Assembly: GCA_024743275.1 (NCBI GenBank) | Contig: JANSWW010000006.1 | Span: 124,001 to 188,000 of the forward strand | Length of the DNA stretch: 64,000 nucleotides | Origin: Alphaproteobacteria bacterium | Lineage (GTDB): Bacteria; Pseudomonadota; Alphaproteobacteria; JANSWW01 | Direction of reading: 5' to 3' | In this document: in pieces, positions 47,819-55,725 of the stretch | Layout: each line of letters begins with the position of its first letter | Numbering within the stretch: position 1 is the stretch's first letter | Position numbers and translations under genes: made by a program | Notes under the pieces: model-generated | What the model saw: only the letters and a program-made list of their open reading frames with translations | Database searches by the model: none | What the model was told of the DNA's origin: nothing

Positions 47819-48634
47819 CTATGCCGGCGTCGCCAGGGCCGGAGCCTCGGCATGCAACACCACCGACCGGGCCTGTTCGGCCAGGGCGCGGGAGCGGTCA
47901 TAGGCGGTAAGATCCGTCGGTACCCAATCGCGGATCAGCAGAGCCTCCAGGGTTCCCACCATCGCCGGATCGGCCAGCACCCTGCCGATCCCGTCCCGCA
48001 GACGGGCGATCTCGGCCGCCGACGCGCCCTTGCGCGTGACCAGCGGCAGGGCCGGCGCCCAGTCCGTTTCGGCCAGGATCGCAAGGCCTTCCACCATCGC
48101 GGGCTGGTGTTTCGCCAACAGGCTGAAGGTGACGCCGTCGACCGCCGCGACATCCGCCCGGCCGGCCCGCACCGCCATCAGGCTCCTGGCATGGGCGCCG
48201 CTGATAAAGACATCACCGAAGACCGCCTCCCCCGCCGGCACCAGATCGCGGAAGGCATGGGCGAGGATCACCCGCCCGGACCAGGAGCCCCACTCGTTGA
48301 CCGCCGCCGTCTTGCCGATCGCGTCCTCCGGCCGGGTCACCCCGCCGCCCTCCCGCGCGACCAGATAGCTGCGATAGGTGGCGCAGTCCGGCTGTTTCTC
48401 GCAGCCGGCGGCCCCGTAGACGAACGTCGCCACCGGGGTCAGGCGCTCCGCCTCGGCGGTCAACAACGGCCAGCCGCAGGTCTGGCTCAGGACCAGGGAC
48501 GGATCGTGCCAGAGGGCTTGGGCATCGCCGCTGTCCGACGGGGTCGTGCCAAGGACCGAGGCCAAGGCCCGGCGCAACCGGTCGGTCTCGGCGCGGCAGG
48601 GCGGCAAGTCGTACATCGGCAGGGACAGAGTCAT
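47819..48634 (-). CDS. Cytoplasmic PhnD-like (periplasmic-binding-fold) protein
   Basis: A 271-residue protein with the PhnD/SsuA-like type II binding fold: LVLSQTCGWPLLTAEAERLTPVATFVYGAAGCE, EDAIGKTAAVNEWGSWSGRVIL, and GRADVAAVDGVTFSLLAKHQP, the usual hinge and ligand strands. The start at 48634 overlaps the upstream stop codon by 4 bp (ATGA), and no signal peptide or lipobox precedes the fold, so it seems cytoplasmic. The longer frame upstream is regulator sequence in another phase. No ABC permease or ATPase is adjacent. It may serve as a soluble ligand sensor or be an orphan binding protein; coupling to an XRE regulator favours the first. Confidence 0.8.
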   Translation of the reverse strand: MTLSLPMYDLPPCRAETDRLRRALASVLGTTPSDSGDAQALWHDPSLVLSQTCGWPLLTAEAERLTPVATFVYGAAGCEKQPDCATYRSYLVAREGGGVTRPEDAIGKTAAVNEWGSWSGRVILAHAFRDLVPAGEAVFGDVFISGAHARSLMAVRAGRADVAAVDGVTFSLLAKHQPAMVEGLAILAETDWAPALPLVTRKGASAAEIARLRDGIGRVLADPAMVGTLEALLIRDWVPTDLTAYDRSRALAEQARSVVLHAEAPALATPA

Positions 48635-49485
48635 ACTTGCCTCACCTGGGCCGCCAGATCGCGCAGATGACCCGGCATCTCTGTCGGCGACAGGATGGCG
48701 GCCCGCACGAGAGTGTCGAAATGTTTGCTCAAGGTTCGGATATGCTCCGTGCCGGTGAAGGCGAAATACATCTGCCCGATATAGACCGCCGCCCGTTTCG
48801 GCCCGAAAATGGTGACCGGCGCCGAATAGTGATTGAGGCCGTTGAACAGGAACCAGCGAAAGGTCGGATAGAGCTGTTCGGTCAGATCCGCCATCCGGTG
48901 CAGCTGTTCGCGCCGGTCGTCCGCCGACAGCCCCCGCCAAAGCCCGGTTCCGAGCGCCAGATCCCGGACCGATTGCTCGCTGGAACACACCTCGATGTCC
49001 GTTTCCGGCAACAGGGCATAGGTCAGCTTGTGGTGGGAAAGATCCAGCGCCCGATCCGTCGTCATCGCCGCATAGGATTGATATTCATAGCGAATCAACG
49101 CGTCGGTCTTGAGCATGTCCGGCAGATTGGTCGGGACATAACGCACCTTGTAGCCGGCGGATTCGTCGTGCCAGCGGGCGATCGCGTCGTCATAGGGAAA
49201 CCGCTCGAGCCGTTCGATATCGATAGACCGTTCCAGGATGTCGGTGCTCTGCCCCTGGTCCTGGACCAGCCCCAACAGCCAGTCGGACTTCACCTTGAGG
49301 CCCTCGGCAAGCGCCGCCACCGTATCCGCCCGGGGCAGCCGCTCATTCTCCGGCGACAGGAGCTGCGCCAGGGTCGAGCGGTCGATGCCGACCCGTTTCG
49401 CCAGGCTGCCCTGACTCTCCTGGGCCAGCGCCAGGGCCTCGGCCAGACGCTGACGGAAGACGCGTACGAGATCTCTCCGGTCCAT
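48631..49485 (-). CDS. XRE-family transcriptional regulator with ligand-like C-domain
   Basis: A 284-residue regulator. The N-terminal helix-turn-helix is ALAQESQGSLAKRVGIDRSTLAQLLSPENERLPRADTVAALAEGLKVKSDWLLG, split at its turn. The remaining 200 residues (FPYDDAIARWHDESAGYKVRYVPTNLPDML and on) form a domain that I do not recognise and that may bind a ligand. The ATG at 49485 has no strong ribosome site. A perfect palindrome GGTGTATACACC sits 5 bases upstream of it, so autoregulation is likely. It is coupled by ATGA to the PhnD-like gene and divergent from a fatty-acid desaturase gene. Confidence 0.82.
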   Translation of the reverse strand: MDRRDLVRVFRQRLAEALALAQESQGSLAKRVGIDRSTLAQLLSPENERLPRADTVAALAEGLKVKSDWLLGLVQDQGQSTDILERSIDIERLERFPYDDAIARWHDESAGYKVRYVPTNLPDMLKTDALIRYEYQSYAAMTTDRALDLSHHKLTYALLPETDIEVCSSEQSVRDLALGTGLWRGLSADDRREQLHRMADLTEQLYPTFRWFLFNGLNHYSAPVTIFGPKRAAVYIGQMYFAFTGTEHIRTLSKHFDTLVRAAILSPTEMPGHLRDLAAQVRQV

Positions 49486-49490
49486 AATGT

Positions 49491-49502
49491 GGTGTATACA
49501 CC
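49491..49502. promoter_or_regulatory. Perfect palindrome, putative operator of the XRE regulator
   Basis: GGTGTATACACC, a perfect 12-bp palindrome, lies immediately upstream of the regulator ATG, where a bound protein would block initiation. Confidence 0.5.
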
Positions 49503-49512
49503 CAATTAATTT

Positions 49513-49540
49513 ACGAAACACAACAGTTATTGCGTTTCGT
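49513..49540. promoter_or_regulatory. Second dyad between the XRE regulator and desaturase
   Basis: Arms ACGAAAC (49513-49519) and GTTTCGT (49534-49540) are perfect complements 14 bases apart, so their centres are about two helical turns apart. It sits in the middle of the 126-bp divergent promoter region, suitable for control of the desaturase gene. Confidence 0.4.
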
Positions 49541-49611
49541 TACCAAAAACCGCATTTCGAGCACAAACGCAGAGTTCCCGACATATCGGACCGTGCCCTA
49601 GGACTAGGGGC

Positions 49612-50610
49612 ATGAAATCGCTCCCCCACATATCCGACCGACCGATCCCATCTCTTCCCGCCTCGGAGACCGGCCTCGACATTCCCGCCCGTGCCGGTCA
49701 GGGTGCCGCGATCCGCCCGATCGAACTGCCCACGGTGGCCCTGGGCCTCGGCCTCTACGCCACCTGGATCGGCCTCACCCTTTCCTGGTCCGTGCTGCCG
49801 CTTTGGCTCGTCGCCCCCCTTCTGGCCGTTCTCCTGTGCTGGCATCAGCATTTCCAGCATGAATGCCTACACGGCCATCCCACCCGGATCACCTGGCTCA
49901 ACACCGCCTTCGCCCATTGGCCGATCCAGCTTTGGGTTCCCTATCTCGCCTTCAAGCGCGACCACATGGTCCATCACCGGGACGAGCATCTGACGGAGCC
50001 CCTGGAAGACCCGGAAAGCTTCTTCGTCGACGCCGGCGACTGGGCCCGGACCGGGCCGGTCTGGCGCCGGATCCGGATGGCGAACATGACGCTGTTGGGC
50101 CGTTTGACCCTGGGCCCGATCCTCGGGCTCGCGGGCTTCTGGCGTCTGGAGATCCGCCGGCTCGCCCGGGGCGACGCCTATGCCTGGAAGGCCCTGGCGC
50201 TCTATCTTGCGGGGCTTGCCGCCATGCTCGCCTATCTGACCATGGTCGCGGAAATCCCGCTGTGGCTCTATCTTCTCGCCGTGGTCTATCCAGGCGCGGC
50301 GCTCGCCAATGTCCGGACCTTCGCGGAGCACCGGCTGGCCGAGGAACCCGGGCACCGCACCGCGATCGTCGAGAACACCTGGCCCTTCGGCGTCCTGTTC
50401 CTGTTCAACAATCTGCACATCGTGCACCACACGAGGCCCGGCCTGCCCTGGTACGCGATTCCGGAGGCCTATCGGCTGGAGAAGGACGCCTGGCAGGCGC
50501 GGAACGGCGCCTATGTGCTGAAGGGATATCGGCGGCTCCTCCGCTATCTCGTCCGGCCCATCGCCGCCCCGCCGCATCCGGGCTACGCAAAGCGGCACCG
50601 CAACGGCTAG
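49612..50610 (+). CDS. Membrane fatty-acid desaturase family protein
   Basis: A 332-residue membrane-bound diiron desaturase or hydroxylase. The three histidine boxes are present: HQHFQHECLHGH (about 84-95), HMVHHRDEH and, near the C-terminus, NNLHIVHHTRPG. Hydrophobic pairs flank them (LGLGLYATWIGLTLSW, LWLVAPLLAVLLCW, and two more at about 195-235). Members introduce double bonds or oxygen into acyl chains or carotenoids. It is divergent from the XRE/PhnD-like pair and its stop codon overlaps the convergent DMT gene by 4 bp. Substrate unknown. Confidence 0.87.
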   Translation: MKSLPHISDRPIPSLPASETGLDIPARAGQGAAIRPIELPTVALGLGLYATWIGLTLSWSVLPLWLVAPLLAVLLCWHQHFQHECLHGHPTRITWLNTAFAHWPIQLWVPYLAFKRDHMVHHRDEHLTEPLEDPESFFVDAGDWARTGPVWRRIRMANMTLLGRLTLGPILGLAGFWRLEIRRLARGDAYAWKALALYLAGLAAMLAYLTMVAEIPLWLYLLAVVYPGAALANVRTFAEHRLAEEPGHRTAIVENTWPFGVLFLFNNLHIVHHTRPGLPWYAIPEAYRLEKDAWQARNGAYVLKGYRRLLRYLVRPIAAPPHPGYAKRHRNG

Positions 50611-51491
50611 GCCGATTTTCGCCCCCCGCGCGTCACGGCGACGAGACCGGCGACCACCAACGCCAAACCGAGCGCGAACATCGGCCCCAGGGTGACCCCG
50701 AGCACGAAACGGTCGAGCAGCGCCGCGACGATCGGGCCGATCGCCAGCCAGGAGGCGACCGCGCTCGCCTCGGCATGCTTGAGCGCCCAGACCCAGCCGC
50801 TGAAGGCGACGGCGCTCATTCCCCCGATAATCCCCAGAAAGATCCAGATTTCCGCCGTATAGGCGCTGACCTCCGGCGCCTGCCAGACGGAAAGCGGCGT
50901 CAGCGCCACGGCGGCGCCGGCCATGGCGACCGCCGTCATGGCGATGGGCGGCCGGCCGGCCATGATCTTGCGGAAGGTGACATTGCACACCGCTCCGGTC
51001 AGCACGCTGCCGAAGGTGGCGAGGGCGCCGAACAGCAGGCTGTCGCCCGGCCCCAGCCCCGCCCGGTCCCCGAGGGCCGCCACCACGCCGGCGACGGTCA
51101 GCACGATGCCCGCCAGATGCAGTCTCGTCGGCCGCTCCTGACCAAGCAACACCGCCACCAATAGGGTGGCGACCGGGATGGTCGAGAACAGGATCGTGGC
51201 GAGCGCACTCGGGATATAGACCACCGCCAGGTTCAGGAGCCCGACCAGAACACCGAATTGGAACACGCCGATCAGCGCCACCCGAGGCGCCACCGGACGG
51301 ACCTGCGGCCAGGCGACCCGCCATCCGGCGAACGGCAGCAGCAAAAGACAGGCGAGACCGTAGCGGGCCAGGGTCAGGGAGGCCGGATCGACGACGGTCA
51401 CCACCTCGCGGGAAATCACCGTGGTGACACCGACCGTGATGCCGGCGAGTCCGCCGCCGAGAAGCGCGATGAGAGCGGGAGGAAGGGTCAC
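50607..51491 (-). CDS. DMT-superfamily exporter (EamA-type)
   Basis: A 294-residue inner-membrane protein with ten hydrophobic segments in two EamA repeats. The first repeat begins LPPALIALLGGGLAGITVGVTTVI and the second begins LLFGALATFGSVLTGAVCNVTF, with the terminal APIVAALLDRFVLGVTLGPMF-like segment (GPIVAALLDRFVLG). Such carriers export amino acids or metabolites. I start at the GTG 51491, which overlaps the acetyltransferase stop in GTGA, so they are translationally coupled. Confidence 0.9.
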   Translation of the reverse strand: MTLPPALIALLGGGLAGITVGVTTVISREVVTVVDPASLTLARYGLACLLLLPFAGWRVAWPQVRPVAPRVALIGVFQFGVLVGLLNLAVVYIPSALATILFSTIPVATLLVAVLLGQERPTRLHLAGIVLTVAGVVAALGDRAGLGPGDSLLFGALATFGSVLTGAVCNVTFRKIMAGRPPIAMTAVAMAGAAVALTPLSVWQAPEVSAYTAEIWIFLGIIGGMSAVAFSGWVWALKHAEASAVASWLAIGPIVAALLDRFVLGVTLGPMFALGLALVVAGLVAVTRGGRKSA

Positions 51492-51994
51492 CGGACCCGG
51501 TCGAAGCGCTGTTCCGGGAGCGGCCGGCCATAGGACGACGCGGTGTAGGTCCTGGTCAGGGTGAACCCGACCGCCTCATAAAGATATCGGGCGGCACCCA
51601 ATCCGTCGAAGGTCGTCAGCCAGCTATGGTCATAGCCCGCCGCATCGATCCAGTCGACCGCGTCGGCGATCAGTTTCCGACCGATGCCCTGACCCGCCAG
51701 CGCCGGGTCGACGATCACGAAACGCAGCCGGGCGGCGTTCTCGACGCCGGCCTCCGCGCCTGGACGCCCGTCGACCTGGCAGGAGCCGACAGCCCGTCCG
51801 TTCGCGTAGGCGAATCCCAGTCTGTCCCGGCCTTCCCGATAGTCTCGGAGGATTTCGCCGAACCCGAGGGCGCAGGACGCCTCGAAATCGGGGCCGAACC
51901 CCCAGTTATCCGCATAATAGGTGGCGTGCAGCCGGACGATGTCGCCTACCGCCCCGGGCCTATAACCGTCGAATTCGATTGGAGATTTGGTCAT
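51488..51994 (-). CDS. GNAT-family N-acetyltransferase
   Basis: A 168-residue acetyl-CoA-dependent acetyltransferase. The core motif is LRFVIVDPALAGQGIGRKLIADAVDW (Q/RxxGxG/A for CoA), followed by the WLTTFDGLGAARYLYEAVGF strand-helix that closes the fold. The ATG at 51994 begins the conserved region; the longer frame adds a non-conserved leader. It is coupled by GTGA to the DMT exporter, so it may acetylate the compound that is exported, which is inference. Confidence 0.87.
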   Translation of the reverse strand: MTKSPIEFDGYRPGAVGDIVRLHATYYADNWGFGPDFEASCALGFGEILRDYREGRDRLGFAYANGRAVGSCQVDGRPGAEAGVENAARLRFVIVDPALAGQGIGRKLIADAVDWIDAAGYDHSWLTTFDGLGAARYLYEAVGFTLTRTYTASSYGRPLPEQRFDRVR

Positions 51995-52114
51995 CGATTG
52001 GAAGCGCCGATCCTGCGCGGTGGACGTCACGTTGCGTCATTACTCCCACGCGCGCGCCTCCGGAAACAAGGGCGGGGTTCCGGGAAAGTCGACTTGCGCG
52101 CCCACCCCCATCCG

Positions 52115-53431
52115 TTATGCCACGGCCGATACCAGGCGCATGCCATAGGGATGGGTGGTGCCGCTGCGGCCTTTGAGGACAACCGGCTGTAACGGGGACC
52201 ATGCGTCGGCGTCGGCGTCGGCGTCGGGACCCGCGCCCGCCTTGGCGGCCCGCAACATGGCGTCCGATACGACAAAAGGGAAATCGACATCCCGGGTCAG
52301 CCTTTCGAGGCGCTCGGCGATATTCACGCTGTCGCCGATGACCGTGTATTCCAGCAGCCTACCGCGACCGACGACACCGACGAAAGCGGCACCGAAATGA
52401 CCACCGATCCCCACCTCGACGGGGCTTTGGCCGGCGGCCTCCCGCTCCGACGACCAATGCTGGACCGCCTCGAGAATCTCGCGCCCGCACCTGATGGCGC
52501 GCTCGGCATACCGCGCGCTCTCCTCGGCCGAGGCGAAGACGATGAGAACCGCGTCGCCGACGAATTTATCGACGGTCCCTCCATGGGCGAACACAGGGGC
52601 CGTCACCCGCTCGCGAAACTCCGACAGAAACCCGCCCAGTTCTATCGGGCCCATCTTCTCGGCGAGCGTCGTGAACCCTTTAATGTCGATAAAGAGAACC
52701 GACACATCCTGGCGCCGGCCGGGTAATGCGCCGCCGCCCGCCGCCAATTGCTCCGCGACCTTGGGTGAGAAGAAACGCGACAACCGCGCCGTGCTGACGG
52801 CAAGATCGATTGAATTCAGGAGAAGACGGCGGTTCTTGCGCGTGCCGAAAATAAGGATGCAAGCCGCCATCCCAACTGCCAAGGGCGGGAAGACGTCCAG
52901 CGCATAGATACCGCTGGCCCCCATGGGCATGCCGGCCATCCCCATCATGTGATCGGAGGAACCGACGGACCGCTCCGGAATGCCGTAGGGCTCCGGCAGA
53001 TGGGGCCAAAGCCCGGAAATCACGATGAAGGAAATCGCGATATAACCGATCAGGACGGGTTGGTAGCGCATGGAGGCGTGGATCATGACGACCAGCACCA
53101 ACGTCCCCGCCGGCAAGGCGAAGAAATGATCGCCCGCCCCCATCAGCCGCGCCAAGCTTCCGACATGCACGACGATCAGCACGACATCGAAGGTCGCGAA
53201 AATGAAAGGGATCGTGCGGTGATACACCCGTCGCCAAGCGAGCACGAGACTGGTGATCGCCGCTATCCCATAGAGCCCGACATCGGCCAGGACGTGAAGA
53301 TGCATCCCCCTGTCCTGGATCGCCAGAAAACCGGCGACCGCGAGCAGAGCGAAGATTCCGCACCGGATCAGCGCGGATTCGAGGTCTGCCTCACGCTCCG
53401 CGAAGCGCAACCTTTCCTTCAGATCGGACAT
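52115..53431 (-). CDS. Membrane-bound class III adenylate/guanylate cyclase
   Basis: A 438-residue protein with five or six membrane segments in residues 25-210 and a cytoplasmic class III catalytic domain at about 240-420. The metal-binding aspartate is in SVLFIDIKGFTTLAEK, the second in VDKFVGDAVLIVFAS, and GIGGHFGAAFVGVVGRGRLLEYTVIGDSVNIAERLE is the canonical dimer and transition-state stretch, read in parts. Active cAMP formation is likely; the specificity lysine/aspartate pair was not assigned. It follows the APC permease gene by 3 bp, so they are cotranscribed. Confidence 0.92.
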   Translation of the reverse strand: MSDLKERLRFAEREADLESALIRCGIFALLAVAGFLAIQDRGMHLHVLADVGLYGIAAITSLVLAWRRVYHRTIPFIFATFDVVLIVVHVGSLARLMGAGDHFFALPAGTLVLVVMIHASMRYQPVLIGYIAISFIVISGLWPHLPEPYGIPERSVGSSDHMMGMAGMPMGASGIYALDVFPPLAVGMAACILIFGTRKNRRLLLNSIDLAVSTARLSRFFSPKVAEQLAAGGGALPGRRQDVSVLFIDIKGFTTLAEKMGPIELGGFLSEFRERVTAPVFAHGGTVDKFVGDAVLIVFASAEESARYAERAIRCGREILEAVQHWSSEREAAGQSPVEVGIGGHFGAAFVGVVGRGRLLEYTVIGDSVNIAERLERLTRDVDFPFVVSDAMLRAAKAGAGPDADADADAWSPLQPVVLKGRSGTTHPYGMRLVSAVA

Positions 53432-53434
53432 TGC

Positions 53435-54790
53435 CTATCGCCCTTCATGCGTCCCATGCGGTTTGCCACCCTCGGGCCCGAGCCATCGTGACAGATAATA
53501 CCGCTGGTAGGCGAAGACGGAGAGAATGCCGACGAGCGCGACCGCCAGAATGAGCGGATCGGAGGACCATTTGAGCCACCCGAAAGCGATCAGCACGACC
53601 GTGTCGAAACCGATCGCCGACAGCACGATCACCGGATTTGCGCCCGTCGCGGCCCGCAATGTCCGCAGCACCCCAACGTGTACAACGATATCCATGACGA
53701 GATAGAAGAACACCCCCAGGGACGCGATCCGGGTCAAGTCGAAGAAGACGCTCAGCAACGCCGCCAGGACGACGGTGTAGACCAGCATGTGGCCGCGAAC
53801 ATGCCCCGGCATGCCAAAATGGCTGTGGGGAATCATTTTCATGTCCGTCAACATGGCAAGCATCCGGGAGACGGCGAACACGCTTGCGATAATACCCGAC
53901 GCGGTCGCGATGACGGCCAGCACGACCGTTACATAAAAGCCGTAGATCCCGAGCGAGGGTTTCGCCGCCTCGGCCAACGCATAGTTCTTGGCCGCCACAA
54001 TGTCCCGCAACGGCAAGCTGGAACCGACCGCGAATGCGATCAGCAGATAGACGACCACGCAGATCAGAATGGACAGAATGATCGCGCGACCGACATTCCG
54101 GTGGGGATTGGTGATCTCCGCCCCGCTGTTCGTGATCGTGGTGAAGCCCTTGAAAGCCAGCACCGCAAGCGCGACGGAGGCCACAAACCCGGTCACGGTC
54201 GTGTCGAAGGCACCTGTCTCGCCGGGTGCCCCCCACATCTCCCCCCACATCTCCGGGTCCACGCCCGAGGCCCAGAGGGCGGCCAACGCCAGAAGGGCGA
54301 TCCCGCCCACCTTGATCAGCGCCATGACGACCGAAGCCGTCCCGACCAGCCGGTTTCCCGAAAGATTGACCAGAAAGGCCACAAGGATGAGCCCGACGCC
54401 CAGGACCGGAACCAGTCTCGGGTCGACCGCGCCATCGAAAGGACGCAGGACATAGGTCCCGAACGTTCTCGCGACCAGGCTCTGATTGATCACCATCGAG
54501 AAGGCCATCAAGAGGGCGGCGCCCGCCGCCACAGCACCCGTACCATAGGCCTTATGCAGGATCATTCCGATCCCACCGGCGGAAGGAAAGGCGTTCGACA
54601 CCTTGATGTAGCTGTAGGCGCTGAACGCCGTGACGATGGCCCCCACGAGGAATGCGGCGGGGAACCAGGGGCCCGCGAGTTCGGCGATCTGGCCGGTCAG
54701 CGCGAAGATGCCGGCACCGATCATCACGCCGGTGCCCATGGCGATCCCATCGAATAGCGTAATGCTGCCTTTTTGATATTCGGCGGTCAT
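53435..54790 (-). CDS. APC-family amino acid permease
   Basis: A 451-residue inner-membrane transporter with about 12 hydrophobic segments. The first segment GIAMGTGVMIGAGIFALTGQIAELAG carries the APC unwound-helix GxG motif, and AVLAFKGFTTITNSGAEITNPHRNVGRAII is the typical cytoplasmic loop with helix 6. It carries an amino acid or polyamine. The ATG at 54790 starts the conserved part. It is immediately upstream of a membrane cyclase in the same operon, and downstream of the copper genes but separated by a repeat element. Confidence 0.92.
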   Translation of the reverse strand: MTAEYQKGSITLFDGIAMGTGVMIGAGIFALTGQIAELAGPWFPAAFLVGAIVTAFSAYSYIKVSNAFPSAGGIGMILHKAYGTGAVAAGAALLMAFSMVINQSLVARTFGTYVLRPFDGAVDPRLVPVLGVGLILVAFLVNLSGNRLVGTASVVMALIKVGGIALLALAALWASGVDPEMWGEMWGAPGETGAFDTTVTGFVASVALAVLAFKGFTTITNSGAEITNPHRNVGRAIILSILICVVVYLLIAFAVGSSLPLRDIVAAKNYALAEAAKPSLGIYGFYVTVVLAVIATASGIIASVFAVSRMLAMLTDMKMIPHSHFGMPGHVRGHMLVYTVVLAALLSVFFDLTRIASLGVFFYLVMDIVVHVGVLRTLRAATGANPVIVLSAIGFDTVVLIAFGWLKWSSDPLILAVALVGILSVFAYQRYYLSRWLGPEGGKPHGTHEGR

Positions 54791-54836
54791 GGTTTGGAAT
54801 TCCTGAAAAACGGCGGCCTTCTATCGGCGGGTTGGA

Positions 54837-54861
54837 GAGAGGGGGAACGCCTCCCCCTCTC
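54837..54861. terminator. Strong hairpin downstream of copB
   Basis: Perfect 10-bp stem GAGAGGGGGA/TCCCCCTCTC with an ACGCC loop, between copB and the APC permease gene. It has no U-run on the minus strand but likely marks the end of the copper transcript. Confidence 0.5.
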
Positions 54862-54870
54862 CCGCAGGGC

Positions 54871-54998
54871 TAGAGCGGATCGCATCGTGACGGGATCACT
54901 CCGTAATCGCGAAACGATGCGTGAATCCGCTCTATCTTATTGTTTTAGAGGCAAATTCACCGACCATTCTGGAACATGAAGTGATTCAGAACGGTCGG
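54871..54998. repeat. Paired inverted-repeat intergenic element
   Basis: Two long dyads in tandem. The first (54871-54934) pairs TAGAGCGGAT with ATCCGCTCTA at its ends and CGCATCGT with ACGATGCG inside. The second (54960-54998) pairs CCGACC/GGTCGG and TTCTG/CAGAA. Between them is an AT-rich linker (TATCTTATTGTTTTAGAG). The composition and the double palindrome look like a dispersed repeat of the REP/MITE kind. Only one copy is in this window. Confidence 0.6.
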
Positions 54999-55006
54999 AT
55001 TTGGCT

Positions 55007-55720
55007 CTAGAACAGAATCCGACTGCCGATCACCAGGGAGACCGCCCCGGTGTCCTCGCCCTCGGCCCTTGCCAAGACGCCGCTTTCGCCGAAGCTCTTC
55101 TCGTAATGCACCCCGACATAGGGTGAGAAGAGGCGGTCCACGACGTCGTAGCTGAGCCGCAATCCGGCCTCCAGTTTCGGGCCGAACGCCCCGACGCCGA
55201 GCTCATCGTCGTCGGTCAACGGGACGTCGAGTTCGAGCGACGGCACCAGGGTGATGCGGTTGGTGATCAGCCCTTCATATTCGGCCTCGAACCGGACGAA
55301 GGAGGTCTCTCCGATAAAGACATCGGCATCGACCTCGACCCATTGCTTGGCCAAGCCGTGGAGCCCGATCACGCCATAGACGCGGTCCTCGCCCGATGGC
55401 GTGTCGAGCCGCACGCCCGCCACCGCATCGAAGAAATCGGAGACCGGCACCTGGAGCCGAAACTGATTCTCCAACGCTTCGAAATCGCCGTCGTCGGTGA
55501 GATACTCCGCCTCGCTGCGCCAGACGAATTTGAGCTCGTCCGTGCCGGCCAGCGCGTCGAAGTCCCAGGCGAGGAGATTTTCGTCCTCCCCGACACGGTA
55601 TTCGAACTGTTCGGCCTGGAAGCCCCAGATCAGGGACTCGGCCCTGGCTTCCGTCACGAGAAGGAGCGCCGGGACAAGCGCCCCGACACACCCTTTGGCA
55701 CCCTGTTTCCACCATGTCAT
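55007..55720 (-). CDS. copB: Copper resistance outer-membrane protein CopB
   Basis: A 237-residue predicted outer-membrane beta-barrel. Residues 1-27 are a signal peptide ending ARA-like (LLLVTEARAES). The rest alternates hydrophobic and polar residues in barrel strands: LIWGFQAEQFEYRVG, LKFVWRSEAEYLT, VGAFGPKLEAGLRLSYDV, PYVGVHYEKSFGES, ending in a terminal F typical of barrels. The family's Met-rich N-terminal stretch is absent. The ATG at 55720 follows the copA stop codon by 5 bp, with the GAGG site inside the copA end. Exports or sequesters copper with CopA. Confidence 0.88.
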   Translation of the reverse strand: MTWWKQGAKGCVGALVPALLLVTEARAESLIWGFQAEQFEYRVGEDENLLAWDFDALAGTDELKFVWRSEAEYLTDDGDFEALENQFRLQVPVSDFFDAVAGVRLDTPSGEDRVYGVIGLHGLAKQWVEVDADVFIGETSFVRFEAEYEGLITNRITLVPSLELDVPLTDDDELGVGAFGPKLEAGLRLSYDVVDRLFSPYVGVHYEKSFGESGVLARAEGEDTGAVSLVIGSRILF

Positions 55721-55725
55721 CGGCC

